Shown: positions 1 through 9,895 of the stretch, in pieces
Layout of the letters: every line of letters begins with the position of its first letter
Position numbering within the stretch: position 1 is the stretch's first letter
NCBI GenBank assembly: GCA_039881145.1
Contig: JAYKKI010000014.1
Location: 126,501 to 190,500, forward strand
Origin: Druceiella hillmani
Taxonomy: Eukaryota; Arthropoda; Insecta; Lepidoptera; Hepialidae
Length of the DNA: 64,000 nt
Reading direction: 5' to 3'
Notes under the pieces: model-generated
Database searches by the model: none
What the model was told of the DNA's origin: nothing
What the model saw: only the letters and a program-made list of their open reading frames with translations
Program-made: the position numbers and the translations under genes

Positions 1-497
1 GAGTCCTGTTTGGACTCTGTTTCATAATAATGAACTCAAGTTTCAATAGTGCATCCTTGTCTTCACTACAGAGGTCCAAAAAAAAGACAAGAACACTCTA
101 TGTGGTGATGTTTTTGAGGCGGAGTTAACGTTCTCGGCACCCATCTTACTCATCCCCAGATGATCGTGAAGAATTTTGAAAAAAAGGGTTGCATCCGATA
201 CTTCAACAATTTCTGCGAGCTGTTTCTTCTTTAGTCTAGCATCTTCCAAGATTAATTTTTTGACTTTATGAATTATTTCTCGTGTAGTCACTAACAGTGC
301 GTACTCGATTTTTTCCATATTTCTCACTTTCTAACCAATTGAGTTGCTTGTTGACAATAATTCCGAGACTAATGGCCCGATTAAGGTAAAACTTGCTATT
401 TATACTAACAATGAATTCATTGTGGCTCATTAAACTACGCTCACTAATGACTTTCTAACAAAATTATCAATTCTTCGAACTTCAAAACACACCCTCG
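1..497 (-). pseudogene. mariner-like element, 5' part, degraded
   Basis: The open frame at 43-327 (minus) begins MRNMEKIEYALLV and carries the mariner-type second helix-turn-helix: LILEDARLKKKQLAEIVEVS followed by ILHDHLGMSKM. In mariner transposases this part of the N-terminal domain binds the terminal repeat. The frame then drifts into unrelated residues, so it is deleted or frameshifted well before the catalytic DDD residues. The ACCCTCG-TA end at 490-499 looks like the outer 5' terminal repeat next to a TA target. The 3' end lies beyond the left edge. It differs in sequence from the complete mariner at 28965-30238, so it is another lineage. Confidence 0.7.
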
Positions 498-650
498 TAT
501 GTTAAGATACATTCTAAGTGTATATCATAATAATCTAGGCATAAGTTAGAATGGACGTAGAAGTCTGTGTTAAGTTTTACTACATATTTTACATTTACCT
601 ATTTATTTTGATGTTTTTATCACATTTCTAATTTGCCACTCTACTTTAAG

Positions 651-735
651 ATGACCCAATACTGAAAGCTGAGTCTCTCAAGCCAGGAGCACGACCTTTA
701 AGAGGGAAAGGAAGTCGTGGTGGTCGACAAAGTCG
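651..735 (+). CDS. Host gene, exon A (internal): RGG-rich segment
   Basis: First exon visible in the window. The acceptor ...CTACTTTAAG ends at 650 after a pyrimidine-rich run and the donor GTGGGT starts at 736. The exon opens with two bases that complete a codon begun upstream, so it is internal and the start codon lies left of the window. It reads DDPILKAESLKPG, then a basic Gly/Arg/Ser stretch (RGKGSRGGRQS), and ends with CG, which joins the A of the next exon to make Arg. RG/RGG stretches are common in nucleic-acid-binding proteins. The family is not recognised. The call rests on splice sites, phase and continuity of the RG-rich composition across the junction. Confidence 0.72.
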
Positions 736-1149
736 GTGGGTACTTCCGCGTTTTCAAATAAATTTATTCTCTTAATAATATTAATGTTGGCAAGAAAAAA
801 CCTTTAATCCTAGATTCATAAACATGCATGGGAGAAACAGTATTAATAAACATTTGTTTCTCAGGTGAACATATTATATTAATGTTTTTTTAGAATACAA
901 GGAATAATAAAACACTTTAAATTCGAAAAGTTGCTAACTAAAATTGTCACTAATTTTCTGAAATGGAATTGAACACAATAGTTACTCTGAGCAAGTCAAA
1001 ACATGATAAACAGCGGTGATTCATATACATGAATTTTTTACATTTGATATAACGGGTCTAATGACAAGGTTTGTCATTAGAGGAATGGACGAAGTTTCAC
1101 CAAGAACTCTGCAATTTTCCTTTTTAGGCATTGGGTTAAAGTTCACATT
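736..1149. other. Intron sequence, nothing recognised
   Basis: AT-rich intron between exon A and the piggyBac relic. I see no coding frame or repeat I can name. Confidence 0.5.
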
Positions 1150-2560
1150 TTACAGTGCTGGCATAAACCATGCTTCAGTTAGTTTCCCGATATTTCTCTT
1201 ACAAATGATTGTCCAGACATGGGTTTTGTTATTATTAATTACATTATGCATATAAATTACATAGGAATTAATTATAGCCAAATGCAGCATACCAAAAAAG
1301 TAACAAAGAAACCATGTCTGCGGTTTTCTGCTGTAGGCCATACATCCACACATTTGATCAAATGTGTCGACGACACCTTTCATTGAATTATAATATTCAA
1401 TTATATCGGGCTAGCCAGAAGAAGCAATTGTGCTTTGGCCATGCTTGGTAGAAATCAATAAAACATTTTTATTTTTCTTAGGTTTGTTGGAATCCAACAT
1501 CGTTTTGTCATTGTTGGTCATAGCAAAGCATGGAGGAACCTGTTGGTCTTTTCAAGCAACTCTGCTGGTATCTCCCTTTTATTTTTTGGATTGTTCCCAC
1601 AATAGTCACTTTGTAAGGTTCCTTCAATTGTCATTAGCTAAAAGTTTAGAAGTGAACCAATTGCCCATTGTTACATTCCGGTTGCTACCCCATAGTCTTT
1701 CAGTAAAATTTTTGACACGACAGGTATCGATAGATTCACTATTCGTGTTGATTTTTCCTACATATGGCATAGTATTTATCATATAATTTCTTTTATAATC
1801 ACATAACATCAAAACTTTTATTCTGTATTTTGTTGGTTTCGAAAGAATATACATCCTAAACGGGTAACACCTTCTGAAACCTATTAGTTGCTTGTCTATT
1901 GTCGCACAGAACCCACAATTGTAACTGACTTGACAAGTCTGAATAAAAGATTCCCACAATTCCCTGATAGGTGCAAACTTATCCTGTGATCTGACAAATC
2001 AGTATAAAATGGTATCTTTTTTGACATATTACTGATACATACCGGTTCCTACTAAATGTTGCATCAAATAAACATTTGAAAGACATTAGATGATTGTCCT
2101 TCTTTATAGCTGATAACAGCAATAACCCGAATAAAGACCTAATTTCTTCACATGTAGGTGAAACAGTAGCAGTTTGATTTTTGTTCTTAGAACTTTTTAT
2201 TGATATTTCTTCATTTGTATGGTTTACGATTTTACTGACAATGTCATTAGTAATGAAAAGCGAGAAACATTCAGTGGCTTCTGTAACATTCTTTGTCCTA
2301 CCTGTTTTTGTGCTGTAACATCCTTTGGTCTCTTAACGATGCACAGTATGTTTCTTGTCTGTGCTCGGGTATTTATAGGCTTAGCCAAAATAGAAGACCT
2401 CTTATGACCATTTTTACCTCTCAAATTGCGGGCAGATGGATAAATAATACGAGATGCTGCAGGTTGAGCAGGACTCTCCATGCCTCTTCAGTCTCAGAAT
2501 CTAAAGTCAAAATAATCTTCAATATCACTGAGAATGTGGGTCTTTCGTCTTAATGATCTG
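1150..2560 (-). pseudogene. piggyBac-family transposase, decayed
   Basis: Read on the minus strand, blocks occur in the family order. From about 2481 there is an N-terminal basic stretch with LRGKNGHKRSS and a RPKDV..QKPLNVSRFSLL block. From 2220 down come EEIRSLFGLLLLSAIKKDNH and DKFAPIRELWESF-like blocks. At 1959-1624 lie TIDKQLIGFRRCYPFRMYI, SKPTKYRIKVLMLCD and NVTMGNWFTS, which cover the central DDE core. At 1383-1150 are KGVVDTFDQMC and a MLHLAIINSYVIYMHN block near the C-terminus. The blocks lie in different frames separated by stops, so it is dead. The flanking TTAA sites and terminal repeats were not identified. It lies antisense in the intron of the host gene. Confidence 0.85.
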
Positions 2561-3114
2561 AATATTCATTATTCAAGAGTACCGTTATTTGCTAGTTTGG
2601 CAGGGACAATGTAACCATCCTAAAAAAGAATCAAAATATTTGTAAAATTATAGTAAAAAATAGTTACACTGTACACAAAAAATAGTCTAACAAACGAATA
2701 ATAATAATCCATATTTACCTTGAATAACGCTCAACTTCAGGAAGAAATACAATTTAAAATAATCACACCCTTTCTACACTATTCATAAACATTTGTATGT
2801 GGGACGTCCTAATCACTGTAACTCCTTTAGCATAAGTGCACTTTTACATGCGACAGGCGCAATAATAATTACTGAACAATTTAGGAAGGTACTTACAAGT
2901 TCATCTCACTATCTCTTTCACTTTAAAAGTTATAAGTGTTTATGTGTTTTGCGCGGCCTGTGAGACAAATATTTATGATTCTAGGGTTTATATATAAAAT
3001 GTAGCTAATTAATTGTATGTAATAAAACTAAACTGAAAATAACTTGAATTTATGGCAAGTGATTTTGTTGGACGGTTTCAAAATAAATATTTATTTGTTA
3101 TGCTCATGGTTCAG
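2561..3114. other. Intron sequence, nothing recognised
   Basis: AT-rich stretch between the piggyBac relic and exon B. It has several AATAATAATT-like runs and no frame I trust. Confidence 0.5.
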
Positions 3115-3227
3115 AGGAGCACGAGGGGCTTCAGGGAGAGGTAGAGGTGCTGGAACTGGTACGAGAGCTGCCGATCCTGATCGCACAGATGAAACTCTTA
3201 TCAACCTAATTGGTGTGAAGATCAAAG
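3115..3227 (+). CDS. Host gene, exon B: GR-rich segment
   Basis: The acceptor ...CATGGTTCAG ends at 3114 and the donor GTGTGC starts at 3228. The first base completes the Arg codon started by CG of exon A. The reading is GARGASGRGRGAGTGTRAA, then an acidic/polar DPDRTDETLINLIGVKIK. The final single G joins AT of exon C to make Asp. The Gly/Arg repeat continues that of exon A, which supports the join. In the unspliced reading the frame runs on past the donor into a poly-Phe tract (TTCTTTTTCTTTTTT), which is not protein-like and supports ending the exon here. Function unknown; probably a nucleic-acid-contacting, disordered region. Confidence 0.78.
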
Positions 3228-3319
3228 GTGTGCTGCCTCCAGATTTTATCTTCTTTTTCTTTTTTAAGACGCTTATACTGATACAATCTACAAGTACTAT
3301 CAAAACTATTTAGTTTGTA

Positions 3320-3389
3320 CCTTCACTGGCTGAACACCTATATATGTATTACATACATACATATATAAAAGTGTTCAAGCAGTGAAGGC
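3320..3389. repeat. Imperfect inverted repeat
   Basis: CCTTCACTGGCTGAACAC near 3320 is mirrored by GTGTTCAAGCAGTGAAGG ending at 3389. A TATATGTA/TACATATA inner stem and a short loop complete it. The arms are about 29 bases with a few mismatches. It could be the remains of a tiny foldback element or a local inverted duplication. Confidence 0.7.
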
Positions 3390-4804
3390 ATTATATTCCA
3401 TACAAATATTAAAAGGGTAATGAGGCTATAAATGTGCACGCTCTATACAAAAAGGGCTGGATGAATTTTAATGAATCTTTACAGTTTTATATCTTAGACA
3501 TCTCTAATCTACGTCATCTCTAATAAAAACCATCAGTTTCATGATAATCGAATTAGTTAATAGATGCTGTGTTATTTACAGATACATCTGTTTCTTTCAC
3601 AATCAACCATCATAATCTCGGTAATTTATAAAGTTGCTTTATTTTTTCTTGAACTATCCTTATATAGTTTCCGCTGTCTAGTATCTATACTATGATCGTG
3701 AAATAACAGGTAGATATCCACAACTACACTGAGGTCCCAAACATTGGAAACGCACTAGACAAGAGCGTGCTGTTTCCCGCACGTACATGATTCGGGCTCA
3801 GGCATAAGAATAGGCACACTTACATTGATTTTGATACTCCGTTTTAAAAGATAATCAATATCACTCTGAAGAACCTCGCAATGAATTGTCGGCAAAAAGG
3901 GGGCATTTTACAGTTTTGATTTCAAATGGCAGGCCATTTATAATTAAAAGAAATTGGAGAGTAACTAAGTTACTACCCTGGTTCACACCAGAGTTAGTAA
4001 ATAATAGTTTGACCTAAAACTGCCATACTGAACAAAACTGCTGCCAAGATCGAAAGTAGTTGACGAATAACTGCAGTTCAGTAGTCTTATTAGGAGAATA
4101 TTATTATCCACTTGATGTCCTTGGCCCATCTCATTAAACACATAGTCTACAGATGAAGAAAGTAGTTGTGATGCCTAGGTCGGAAATAATCTTGACTATA
4201 AATGTATCTAATTTATGCATACTGGGCAGATGTATATCTATTGACTGGTTGCGAACCATGGAGTGGGGGTAACGAAATTGACTGCAGCGCTCACTGTAGC
4301 AAAAATGGAAATGTCTAAAGGCGCCTATTAAATATTGTCTATTAGATAATATAATTTATTTAAGAAGAAGAAGAAGATTAAGAGTTTAATAAAAACTTAC
4401 AAAATTTTAAAAAGGTGATGTCTGTCTCACTTAATATTAAAAATTTGTTATTAAATCTTTAGTTTATGATTTTTTTATTTAAAAATGATTAATTGGGAAC
4501 AAATGCATTTTATTAACAATGAAAATTTCACTTTTAAAAATAATTTCAAATGTGCATATATCATAAACTAAATATTTAAACATCCTAATTGTTTACCTAT
4601 TTAATACTTTGTAAATGTTTAATATGAGCATTTCGCTTTGAATGTTTGTTGAGGGGGTAGTATATAATTATAAATTTAAAGTGAAAATAGTGAAAAATAC
4701 TTCAGCTATAACAAAATAAAGATATTTATTATAAATAAATTTTTTAAAATTAATTTTTCTAATGTCTCGTATTTTTTTTAAATACATAATTTTGATACGA
4801 TCGC

Positions 4805-4930
4805 AAGTATCTTTGCTAATAGCCCACCTAAAGATATTGTAATACAACGAAACCTAGGTTGTGGTAAAGAACTTAAAGAAAGTAGAAATAATACTACATC
4901 ACATAGTTTCATTTAATTGTCTATATTTTT
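4805..4930 (+). repeat. Dispersed repeat with hammerhead-like core, copy 1
   Basis: Shares its order of motifs with copies at 13480-13690 and 39135-39540: GCTAATAGCCCACC, then an AAAGAT..TTGTAATACAACGAAA block, CCTAGGTTGTGG, a spacer rich in AAAGAAAGTAGAAATAATAC, and TACATCACATAGTTTCATTTAATTGT. The core maps as CCAC 4824-4827, CTAAAGA 4828-4834 (one change from the family CTGAAGA), GAAA 4849-4852, CCTAGGT 4853-4859, T 4860 and GTGG 4861-4864. The possible ribozyme fold is discussed in the findings. Confidence 0.75.
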
Positions 4931-5251
4931 TAACTTAAAAAAATCATTGAAATTAGTATTTTTGCTGTACTGAATCCATACCTAACTTTTTAGTCCTTAA
5001 AAACAAATTTTCTAAATATGACACATTAATTATTTTGTATTAAATTGTAAAAATACTTAACAAATAGCAAATTGAAATTTTACAGATTTCCAATATTGAA
5101 TTGGAAATTAAATAAAAAAAAAAATAGATACCTGGTATAAAATGCATTCCCTCTGACATTATCTGTGGCTGAAATGTAATAATATTTTACTCATTTTGCT
5201 GAGCGGAAAACAAATGTATATTATATATTCTGCATACGGACAACTAAAATC

Positions 5252-5297
5252 TTGTTATTATTCATTAATAAAAGCATTTATTAATGAATAATAACAA
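5252..5297. repeat. Perfect 21-bp-arm hairpin
   Basis: The 21-base arm at 5252-5272 (TTGTTATTATTCATTAATAAA without its last base) is repeated exactly in reverse complement at 5277-5297, separated by AGCA. The arms show no divergence, so the structure is recent or maintained. Confidence 0.9.
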
Positions 5298-6234
5298 CAT
5301 CTTCCTTTATTTTTATATTATTCATGTAAACATTTACCAGAGCAGTTAATTAGAAGCATACTAATAAAATTGAAACGCACCCAGCCAATGTATGTAATAA
5401 ATCTTTAGCGTGGATGAATTCTGTACATTGAAGATAAATAAGAAAACATTTTTTTGTTTGTCATTTGACACCAACAAAATTACAAAATTTTTGCATGTCC
5501 GTCTATCATGCGCACTTGTCACACAAAACTTACTGAATTAATTTTAATTAAATTTGGTATAGGAATTCAGAATCCAAACCAACTTCTCACAAAGCTCCTG
5601 AAGGATATACAGAAAATTTTCCTTTAATGCAACATGTTTCTTCTTGCATGCATCATTTAAATGAGATTAAGCCTTTGGTTTTCATTTATAGAAGAGGCTA
5701 ACATTTAGAATACATTGCATGTCCATCAATTAAGCATCTCCTGCATAGTCCAAGCGGTGATTGTAGGAAATTGGAGTTTATTTAGTTAAAGAATGACATA
5801 TGGAACAAAGCTTTACACAACTAATCAGCAAGGATTGCATTAACTGAAAAAACCCCATTTCCAATATAAAATTAATGTAATTAAAATTTTATGTAATTAA
5901 AGGTTTAAAATTATATAACATTTTTCTGGTTTTATAGCTTCAGTTAAATGGGTACAGGGGAAGGAAATCTTATTCAAATTAATTCGCACCTCACATAACT
6001 AAATTTTTTTTATTTATAATTTCATTTAAAGCTAATTTAGCATCAAATGAGAGATAAAAGTCTCTTGGTAGTTTGGTTATTGAATGATGTTTAAAAGGTG
6101 GGTTATTGATAGTTGGCTTATTGACTATATTGTGACATTATTGTTATCTAAATTAACAAAAGTTTATATAAGTATTATATATACGTATAAGTTTCAGATA
6201 GACTTATTTCTACATGTACATATATGTATATATT

Positions 6235-7275
6235 CATGGTGTCCGGGAATCAATGTCTGACAAAGAAAGACGCTATGCATGGGTTATAAAGGAATAAATT
6301 TTCGTTGAAATAAAACGTAAAACACATCCTTTTTCTAATTGAGTACAAAAAATATTACACATAACTCTTTTTAACACACCTAATATCGCTAACGCACGCA
6401 CGCACACAATCTCACGCTAGCCATACGTAACCACTATATATACTCTTTTATTCAATGTACTGCACAGCTGATATTGTTATTGTTATTGATATAAACGAAT
6501 GTTTTGTATGCCTGTCTTATTTTTTGGACAGATCGTAACCCCCTTTAAAAATAAACGCAACCCCCAAGTTGAGAAAGGATGGTGTTTGGCGTAGATTTAG
6601 TTTATTACTTGCACTTGTGAACAATGTGAGTCAAATCCCGTGCTTTAAATGTATTGTGTTGTTTTTAAGTTTACATTCAACATATTTTTCTTTTCTGGAG
6701 TTTAGTGTTTGTTTTTGTTAATTATTGTTTTGATATATTGTAGTGTCTACTGTGCACTATTCCAATTCGGAATATTATGACATAATGATTAAGAGAAATG
6801 CTCAAATGGTAAATAATGTTACTAACTCAATTCTAAGGAGAGCGTGATTGTGTGTAGAACAAAATGGAAACCATTTTGAATATCTCCTTTCAGACTTCTT
6901 AAACAAATAAGTGAAATAATTTTATACGAACATTAAATTAATAAAATTTTATGTGAAATAATTGTTACCAAAATGACTTTTCTGTGTAATACTCCATAAA
7001 CGTAAAATGGATTAAGTAGTTTCTAAATAACAGAACTACAATATGAGTGAGTACATTAATAATATTATTTATTAAGTTTTTAATAGTTATATTTCTTGTT
7101 ATTTAACCAATTAATTAAATGAAATACTCACTACGTATAAATTACTTTTATAATATATAATGTCTCGCGCCGCAGGTTCGCTTTCATTACCCCGAGTGGT
7201 ACTAATTGACGTGCGCAAGTATCATGTGTATGAATAAAATGACAAATAATTATGAATATTATTTTGGATTTTCTA
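6235..7275 (+). mobile_element. Internally deleted copy of the DUF4817-type transposon
   Basis: Three blocks match the large element at 56395-60080 in the same order. They are 6235-6480 (GTCCGGGAATCAATGTC, then TTGAAATAAAACGTAAAAC and CTAACGCACGCACGCACAC), 6480-6780 (AAACGAATGTTTTGTATG, GTTGAGAAAGGATGGTGTTT) and 6785-7275 (AGAACAAAATGGAAACCATT, ATATGAGTGAGTACATTAA). It lacks the roughly 0.9 kb that encodes the transposase there, the junction falling near 6782, and it also lacks the 1.8 kb insertion. Copies diverge by scattered substitutions. It is therefore a non-autonomous derivative dependent on a partner's transposase, or simply dead. Confidence 0.8.
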
Positions 7276-7473
7276 AAAAAAAAAAATATATAGAATTTTT
7301 AAATAGAAGAAACAATTTTTAAATTTAATTTTCTGAGAATTAATCTTCTGGCTTGCCATCTCATGAACTACCTTTAAAAGTCGATACATCTATTATGCTT
7401 TTAAAAAATGTGCAATGGAAAGGCTTCTAATTAAAGACTTAAAAGCAACTTAATTGTGGCGACCATCCTCACT

Positions 7474-8068
7474 GGCCCTGCAACTGGCTAACTGACAAAC
7501 ATTCCGAGGATTCCTATGATTCCCACGGGCTTGCCGATATCTTTCAAACAGCTGCAATTTCAATAAAAACATTGTTTGTGATGACTATTAGTCGCAGGAT
7601 TTTTTTTAGAATTGTTTGTTTTTTATTTTTATATATATTTTTTATTTTATTTGTATATATTTTTATTTTTTTCACATTTTTTTTGTATAAATTTTTAATT
7701 TAATATTTTTTGTAATTAATTACACCTTTTTTAAATAATTTTTTTTGGAATTTTATATTGCACTCTTTTGAAGATTGTAATTTCGGTTGTTATCTCTAGT
7801 CGACATATTTAAATTTATTAGTGACTTAAAGCTACTCTGTACAATCTTTGACGTCGTGTTATTTTTCATTACCAATATGTATTGCTTCCCTGGAGTTCCA
7901 ACTTGTGATAAACCAACATATAGTCATATTATGGCCATGGAAAAAACACTCAATGTTTTGAAAAACAACAATGTTTGATTGAAATTACAGCTGTTTGAAA
8001 GATATCGGCAAATCCATGGGAATCATAGGAATTCTTGGGATGTTTGCCAGCTAGCCGGTTGCAGGTCC
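7474..8068. mobile_element. MITE, 595 bp, with ~90-bp terminal inverted repeats
   Basis: The left end 7474-7565 (CCTGCAACTGGCTAACTG, then CCTATGATTCCCACGGGC and TTGCCGATATCTTTCAAACA) is matched in reverse complement by 7977-8068, with roughly 10 differences. The interior is AT-rich and has no credible frame. The right end abuts a (TA)n tract, which may have been the target. I cannot assign a superfamily. Confidence 0.85.
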
Positions 8069-8073
8069 GGTTT

Positions 8074-8075
<2 letters not shown>

Positions 8076-8142
<67 letters not shown>

Positions 8143-8148
8143 ATAATA
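8076..8148. repeat. (TA)n microsatellite
   Basis: An almost uninterrupted TA run directly beside the right end of the MITE. Confidence 0.95.
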
Positions 8149-8179
8149 TATGTGTCGAATGTTCATGCGTCTTTTTATC

Positions 8180-8695
8180 TATCTAGAGCGGTTAAGGATG
8201 AAGTTTTGCGTTCCCTTTGATTTTTTCAAATTATTATGGGTAAGGATACTTACCTTCATCATTATGAGCCTGAATCGAAGCAAAAGTAAATGCAGTGGCA
8301 TAAAAAGGATATCCCTCTGGTTTCTGGGACACGGATATTGTGCTCATTGACTTCAAAGATAAGAGTGTTTCTATAACGGGATAGTATTATGCTGATTTAC
8401 TGGAGCAGCTTAAAGAGAAAAGGAGAGGGAAATTAATGAAAGTTGTGCTGCTCTGCACGACAATGCACCTGTACACAGAACCGTGTTGTGACGAATGCCC
8501 TTCACAAGTGCGGCTTTCAGTTATTGCGACGCACACCTTACAGCCCACACTTGGCCCCCTGCAACTACTATTTGTTCTCAGAAATTAAAAAGGAGCTTAG
8601 TGGAAAAAAATTCAGGGATTATTCATCCCTAGAGGTTAAGCCTGCAATTTCCGCTATTTTCAAGATAAAGAGGAAACTTTTTTTTAGAGTATAAA
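8180..8695 (+). pseudogene. mariner-like transposase, catalytic half, decayed
   Basis: Plus-strand pieces match mariner. A YLHHYEPESKQK block near 8250, broken by a stop, is followed by MQWHKK. At about 8450 there is ALHDNAPVHRT, holding the second catalytic Asp. At 8525-8600 a PYSPHLAPCNYYLFSEIKKE block stands where the usual YSPDLAP motif would be, with the third catalytic Asp replaced by His. Frames change between blocks and the N-terminal DNA-binding half is missing. The lineage differs from the complete mariner at 28965-30238. Confidence 0.75.
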
Positions 8696-8799
8696 TAAAT
8701 TAATCGACAGATCTAAGAAATATATTAGGATTAAGGGAGAGAATATATTGTAGAGGACAAATAGCAACACGTGTCTTTTGACCTTCTTTCCACACTATT

Positions 8800-9538
8800 C
8801 TGCAAACTTTTTGACCTCCCAGGAGGAGGAAGGAATAGAAAGCGAAACCACAATTTTAAACACTGATTCGTGAAATGAAAATCCAGATAACCTAATACAT
8901 AATAAAATAGGATAACCTGATAAAGAGATCCAAAACGATGGAAATACTACAGATCTGTCAAATATAACGCGCAATGCCAAAATATAGATAAAGATGGGAT
9001 AACCTGATAAAGAGACCCAAAACGATGGAAATACTACAGATCCGTCAAATATAATGCGCAATGACGAAGAAATGGCAAGTGCTCTCGATAAAAAGAAACA
9101 AGACATTGGAGATATCAGAAAAAAAGTTGGACAATCTCTGAAAAAGCAAACCGATAAAATGTTAGCTCTATCTTCGGTAAAATATCCCGTTGCTAATACG
9201 GGTGCGCCAAAGCCGATGACAGAAATATTACAGCTGTTATAATTTCTCAGGAGACAGACGGAATGCATAAATTAGGCACTAAGCATGGAATTCTAAATCA
9301 ACTTTACGCAAGGAATCTGTTCACTGTCTGCAAAGAATCGTTTATTAGAGTTGATATTGTTCCCCAACAAAAAGTTACCATCTGAGAATGTGCAAAAAAA
9401 GAGTCACATCGAGGCGGCCAATGATTTCAGCATTGCGAATGTGCTGGTGAATGCGTTTCTAATAAATGCAAATGTAAAAAGTCACACCTCCTGTGTAACT
9501 CAAAATGTCACAAGAGCCTTACTTGTAAGAATGAATAA
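8800..9538 (+). pseudogene. SCAND3/KRBA2-like integrase-derived protein, C-terminal relic
   Basis: From 9000 the plus strand reads NDEEMASALDKKKQDIGD and AKVGQ-like coiled segments, then after a frame change at about 9205 TAVIISQETDGMHKLGTKHG, ILNQLYARNLFTVCKESFI and a Cys-rich end with FQHCECAGECVSNKCKCK and KSHLLCNSKCHKSLTCKNE. The KLGTK-GIL-QLY-RN-F block followed by a C-x-C...CNSKCH-SL-C knuckle is what I know from the C-terminus of transposon-derived integrase proteins (SCAND3/ZBED9, KRBA2 relatives). Two stops and a frameshift make it non-functional. An 86-base direct duplication (about 8908-8988 and 8994-9066) lies at its front. The integrase core itself is not seen. Confidence 0.6.
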
Positions 9539-9545
9539 TAATTAT

Positions 9546-9895
9546 TTTATTATATATTCATGTCAGTTGTTTTTAAATATTTTATTATTGTAGACGTTAA
9601 AGAATGATACCAAACACTCATATTGATCTCTGTGTTTTTTTATTTTGTCTTATGAGTAGTGAGAATGTGTGATGAAATTTACTTTTTTAAAAACATTAAA
9701 TTATTATGTATGACAACGTTATTATAATATTTTTAAAATTTATAATCAAAATTATAATTGTTACTATTTAAAATAACAGCATAATATTGCTACACTATAG
9801 TTATGCTTAAGGCAAATTGAAATAAAACTTTGTAATCTTCAAATATACTTATTTTATTACTTTATCCAAGACTTCCAAGATGTTATATAAAATAG
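9546..9895. other. Intron sequence, nothing recognised
   Basis: AT-rich stretch between two mobile elements. No frame or repeat recognised. Confidence 0.5.

Larger units (their letters stand above)
3228..6234. other. Intron, 3 kb, repeat-poor except short items listed separately
   Basis: No coding relic recognised. It contains an imperfect inverted repeat (3320-3389), a copy of the hammerhead-like repeat (4805-4930), a perfect hairpin (5252-5297) and long AT-only stretches, for example 4360-4800. A moderately GC-richer patch at 3700-4330 has no frame or repeat I can name. Confidence 0.5.
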
